This document shows, one piece after another, positions 22,145-23,777 of a stretch of 23,777 nt of DNA. This stretch comes from Euryarchaeota archaeon UBA124 (GTDB lineage Archaea; Thermoplasmatota; Poseidoniia; Poseidoniales; Poseidoniaceae). The stretch is taken from the NCBI GenBank assembly GCA_002502215.1, contig DAPT01000080.1, positions 1-23,777 on the forward strand, in the 5' to 3' direction. The position numbers and the translations under genes are program-made. Position 1 is the stretch's first letter. Every line of letters begins with the position of its first letter. Under the pieces are notes generated by a model, which did no database searches, was not told the DNA's origin, and was given only the letters and a program-made list of their open reading frames with translations.

Positions 22145-23041
22145 TCAAACCTCCTCATGCAGATAACATGGCCACTCAACAATTGCATTGCCCGTTCCAA
22201 TGATTGTCCCATATCCATGGAGCGTGGCAGGGTAGGATGGTACAGAAAGGGTGCTGAGAAGCCAAGTGAGGCCTCCCCCATCCGATTCGGCGATTGCTTG
22301 TTCTGTAAATTCGGGCATCTCATCGATGATTCGTTGGGCTTGACCCGTTCGCATGTAATCGATTATACGCATGTCCCAAAGATGCATTGCATGGCTTGCG
22401 ATATGCTCTTTGCTCATGTCCTCTGGAACATCGGATTCGGTAGTAAAATGACGATGAGAGAGCGAATTGGAGGCAAGCACAACGGCTTTTTTGCCGCTTT
22501 CATGAATAGCGTCACGAGTCACACGTCCTAATTCCATCATCATCTCTTGCATGACTTCGACGGAGTAGTAGTGTCTGGAGCGATTCGAGGAGATGACGAC
22601 CAACGGCTTGTCAAACGCTGGATTGACCATGTGCCCGGTTGTAATGGTCCCATAATCGACTCGGAAATCTGGATTTTCCATCATTTTCACAGCCAGGCCT
22701 GCATCAGCTGCCTTGTCGTGAATGGCTTTGCTTAACTCGACATCAACATCGAGATTGTAAGAGTAACGGAACAGATTCGGAAAGACAGGATCCACCGAAA
22801 GTCCCTCGAAGTTTGATAGTCCGAGGAAATGCGTACCAACATAGGTTTGCCAGTGTGGCGAGAGAATGACCAAGACATCGTGATCGATCTTGGAAAGAGA
22901 TTCTCGAAGTCGTTCATAGCCCCATCGAAGTTGCTCCCATCCACCTTCGGAGGTTGGTTCATTTTGTGGAGGATTTTCTGCATAGACAAGATGAGGCGGG
23001 TGTGGTGCAAGACAGCCTGCAACAATCGAACCTTTGGCCAT
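22145..23041 (-). CDS. LigB-type extradiol ring-cleavage dioxygenase, 2-aminophenol 1,6-dioxygenase beta (AmnB)-like
   Basis: A 298-residue class III extradiol dioxygenase that would open an aromatic ring next to an amino or hydroxyl group using Fe(II) and O2. APHPPHLV holds His14, ILSPHWQTY holds His63, and AIAESDGGGLTWL holds Glu252; from memory, Comamonas AmnB uses His13, His62 and Glu251, each one residue lower. NSLSHRHF places His196 in the position of the conserved acid-base His, and Tyr130 lies in a likely active-site loop. Length (about 300) is normal. All residues for catalysis appear present, in contrast to the adjacent fusion. It is first in a minus-strand unit with the fusion gene (2 bases apart) and the permease. 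The likely substrate class is aminophenols or related amino-aromatics; gallate, protocatechuate-type or MEMO-like relatives are less favoured because of the paired subunit and the RidA domain. No Shine-Dalgarno at its ATG; CATATG about 25 bases upstream could be a weak TATA element. Confidence 0.85.
   Translation of the reverse strand: MAKGSIVAGCLAPHPPHLVYAENPPQNEPTSEGGWEQLRWGYERLRESLSKIDHDVLVILSPHWQTYVGTHFLGLSNFEGLSVDPVFPNLFRYSYNLDVDVELSKAIHDKAADAGLAVKMMENPDFRVDYGTITTGHMVNPAFDKPLVVISSNRSRHYYSVEVMQEMMMELGRVTRDAIHESGKKAVVLASNSLSHRHFTTESDVPEDMSKEHIASHAMHLWDMRIIDYMRTGQAQRIIDEMPEFTEQAIAESDGGGLTWLLSTLSVPSYPATLHGYGTIIGTGNAIVEWPCYLHEEV
22149..22156 (-). promoter_or_regulatory. Strong Shine-Dalgarno deciding the fusion-gene start
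   Basis: On the minus strand GAGGAGGT lies 6 bases before ATG 22142 and inside the last codons of the upstream dioxygenase gene, whose TGA (22145-22147) is 2 bases before the ATG. This supports ATG 22142 over a TTG at 22148 and implies translational coupling of the two dioxygenase subunits, as expected for a 1:1 complex. Confidence 0.7.
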
Positions 23042-23093
23042 GGTTCAACGAAACACTGGTCGCATATGGATTCATCGCATGGCAAGGCTAAAC

Positions 23094-23114
23094 CTCAAAC
23101 GAGAAGGGTTTGAG
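23094..23114. promoter_or_regulatory. Inverted repeat in the divergent promoter of the dioxygenase and membrane-protein genes
   Basis: CTCAAAC (23094-23100) and GTTTGAG (23108-23114) are exact inverted copies around a 7-base spacer. The site is 53-73 bases before the dioxygenase ATG and ends 8 bases before the ATG of the divergent membrane-protein gene. It could be an operator for a dimeric regulator or an RNA hairpin at the right-hand start. No regulator gene is seen in the window. Confidence 0.4.
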
Positions 23115-23122
23115 CACAAACC

Positions 23123-23632
23123 ATGTCGGAGGTGAGGGAGGATCCTATTCCATCCAACACACCTTCGGATTCTGCGGTCAATGAACCCAGTGTCACGCAA
23201 AAGGAAATTTTCTCCGACATGCTTCGCCACATGATGGCTCCACTTCTTATTGGGATGGTCTTTGGCGGCATATGGCAACTCACCGTGATGCCTCGAATTG
23301 ACACGTTTGTCCCAAATCCAGTGCATGGCGCTTTCGCATTGTGTCTCATCACATCCCCCTTGATTTACAAACTACTCGTGGGTATGGAAATGGACCGTGC
23401 AGGAGAATATGCAATGGGTTTTGCAGTGACGGCGTGCATTCTCTCAATGGTCTGGATGTTTGGCACTCCATCTGTTTATCTTGGAGGATTTCTTCCGTGC
23501 ATCGCTTGGTTGTTCATCAGTTCATACTGGCTACAGTTTGACTTTCCACCGTTCCGCTATGGACTCTGGCACGCAATGGCTGTAAACGTTGGCGCCTTTG
23601 GGGGCAGTATCCTCGCCTTCAATTACTTCTAA
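23123..23632 (+). CDS. Multi-spanning membrane protein of unknown function
   Basis: A 169-residue protein I do not recognise. A polar, acidic N-terminus (about 1-35) is followed by about five hydrophobic segments (38-56, 66-84, 97-114, 117-136 and 150-167), with short loops carrying NPVHG and FDFPPFRYG. No signal peptide, cysteine pair or catalytic motif is visible. It is divergent from the dioxygenase unit, sharing an 81-base promoter region with an inverted repeat, and its stop codon overlaps that of the convergent panB gene. A role with either neighbour cannot be inferred from sequence. Confidence 0.75.
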   Translation: MSEVREDPIPSNTPSDSAVNEPSVTQKEIFSDMLRHMMAPLLIGMVFGGIWQLTVMPRIDTFVPNPVHGAFALCLITSPLIYKLLVGMEMDRAGEYAMGFAVTACILSMVWMFGTPSVYLGGFLPCIAWLFISSYWLQFDFPPFRYGLWHAMAVNVGAFGGSILAFNYF

Positions 23633-23777
23633 GACGTATACGATTCAGATTCGTTCGGGAAGTCACCCGAACGAACGTCTTCGCAGTAGGAGCGTATTGC
23701 ACCATCGATTTCCTCTGCAAGATTGAGATAACGTCGTAAGAATCTTGGAGAAAAATCCATTGTAATGCCCAGAAGAT
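23629..23777 (-). CDS. panB: 3-methyl-2-oxobutanoate hydroxymethyltransferase, C-terminal fragment, start beyond right edge
   Basis: The last 48 residues of a minus-strand gene entering from the right. LLGITMDFSPRFLRRYLNL, then AEEIDGAI, then YCEDVRSGDFPNESES match the conserved C-terminus of PanB (F-x-P-R-F-x-x-R-Y, L-A-E-E-I, D-V-R-x-G-x-F-P). PanB adds a hydroxymethyl group from methylene-tetrahydrofolate or tetrahydromethanopterin to 2-oxoisovalerate, the first committed step of pantothenate synthesis. The active site lies outside the window, so function rests on the tail alone. Its TAG stop (23629-23631) overlaps the TAA of the membrane-protein gene on the other strand. Confidence 0.75.
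   Translation of the reverse strand, partial: LLGITMDFSPRFLRRYLNLAEEIDGAIRSYCEDVRSGDFPNESESYTS

Noticed and set aside
22043..22531. 162-residue plus-strand ORF opposite the two dioxygenase genes
   Set aside because: It is antisense to two well-supported coding regions, spans their junction and shows no recognisable motif.

Overview
The window looks like chromosomal DNA from a planktonic euryarchaeon, most likely Marine Group II (Candidatus Poseidoniales). This is inferred from gene content: an archaeal membrane-anchored LonB protease, a UPF0147 protein, an archaeal-type tRNA m1A methyltransferase, an archaeal-type AspRS, an archaeal A24 (preflagellin/prepilin-type) peptidase, and very large Thr/Ser/Asp-rich surface proteins with one C-terminal membrane anchor. 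Genes are tightly packed. No rRNA, tRNA, CRISPR array, insertion sequence or integrase was found.

Layout, left to right. (1) 1-871 minus: a partial A24-type peptidase that runs off the left edge. (2) 940-1206 plus: a UPF0147 protein. (3) 1207-9658 minus: a co-directional block read right to left as thioredoxin/CARDB surface protein, LonB, MFS transporter and AI-2E-family membrane protein. (4) 9776-10564 plus: trmI. (5) 10565-15857 minus: bacterial-type metK, then a 1328-residue surface protein with an embedded SGNH hydrolase and a cytoplasmic zinc ribbon. (6) 15954-19198 plus: aspS, an alpha/beta hydrolase resembling kynurenine formamidase, an SDR with a degenerate active site, and a 55-residue DUF6356-like protein. 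(7) 19205-23041 minus: the most interesting part, read right to left as a LigB-type extradiol dioxygenase resembling the catalytic subunit of 2-aminophenol 1,6-dioxygenase, then a fusion of a metal-ligand-poor LigB-like subunit to a RidA/2-aminomuconate-deaminase-like domain, then an APC-family amino acid permease. (8) 23123-23632 plus: an unknown multi-spanning membrane protein. (9) 23629-23777 minus: the C-terminal end of PanB, running off the right edge.

The candidate system is region 7. The sequence predicts an archaeal aminophenol-type ring-cleavage module in which the non-catalytic dioxygenase subunit carries the downstream deaminase on the same chain, coupled to the catalytic subunit by a near-abutting junction with a strong Shine-Dalgarno, and followed by an amino acid permease. 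A kynurenine-formamidase-like hydrolase lies a few kilobases away on the other strand. Uptake and cleavage of an amino-aromatic compound is a reasonable hypothesis; the substrate and the later pathway enzymes are not in the window.

Convergent neighbours abut or overlap at their stop codons in several places, and several start codons have a TATA-like element about 22-30 bases upstream, which would fit leaderless or nearly leaderless transcripts. No stretch longer than about 120 bases lacks a gene; the small gaps hold only the promoter-like elements and hairpins listed.
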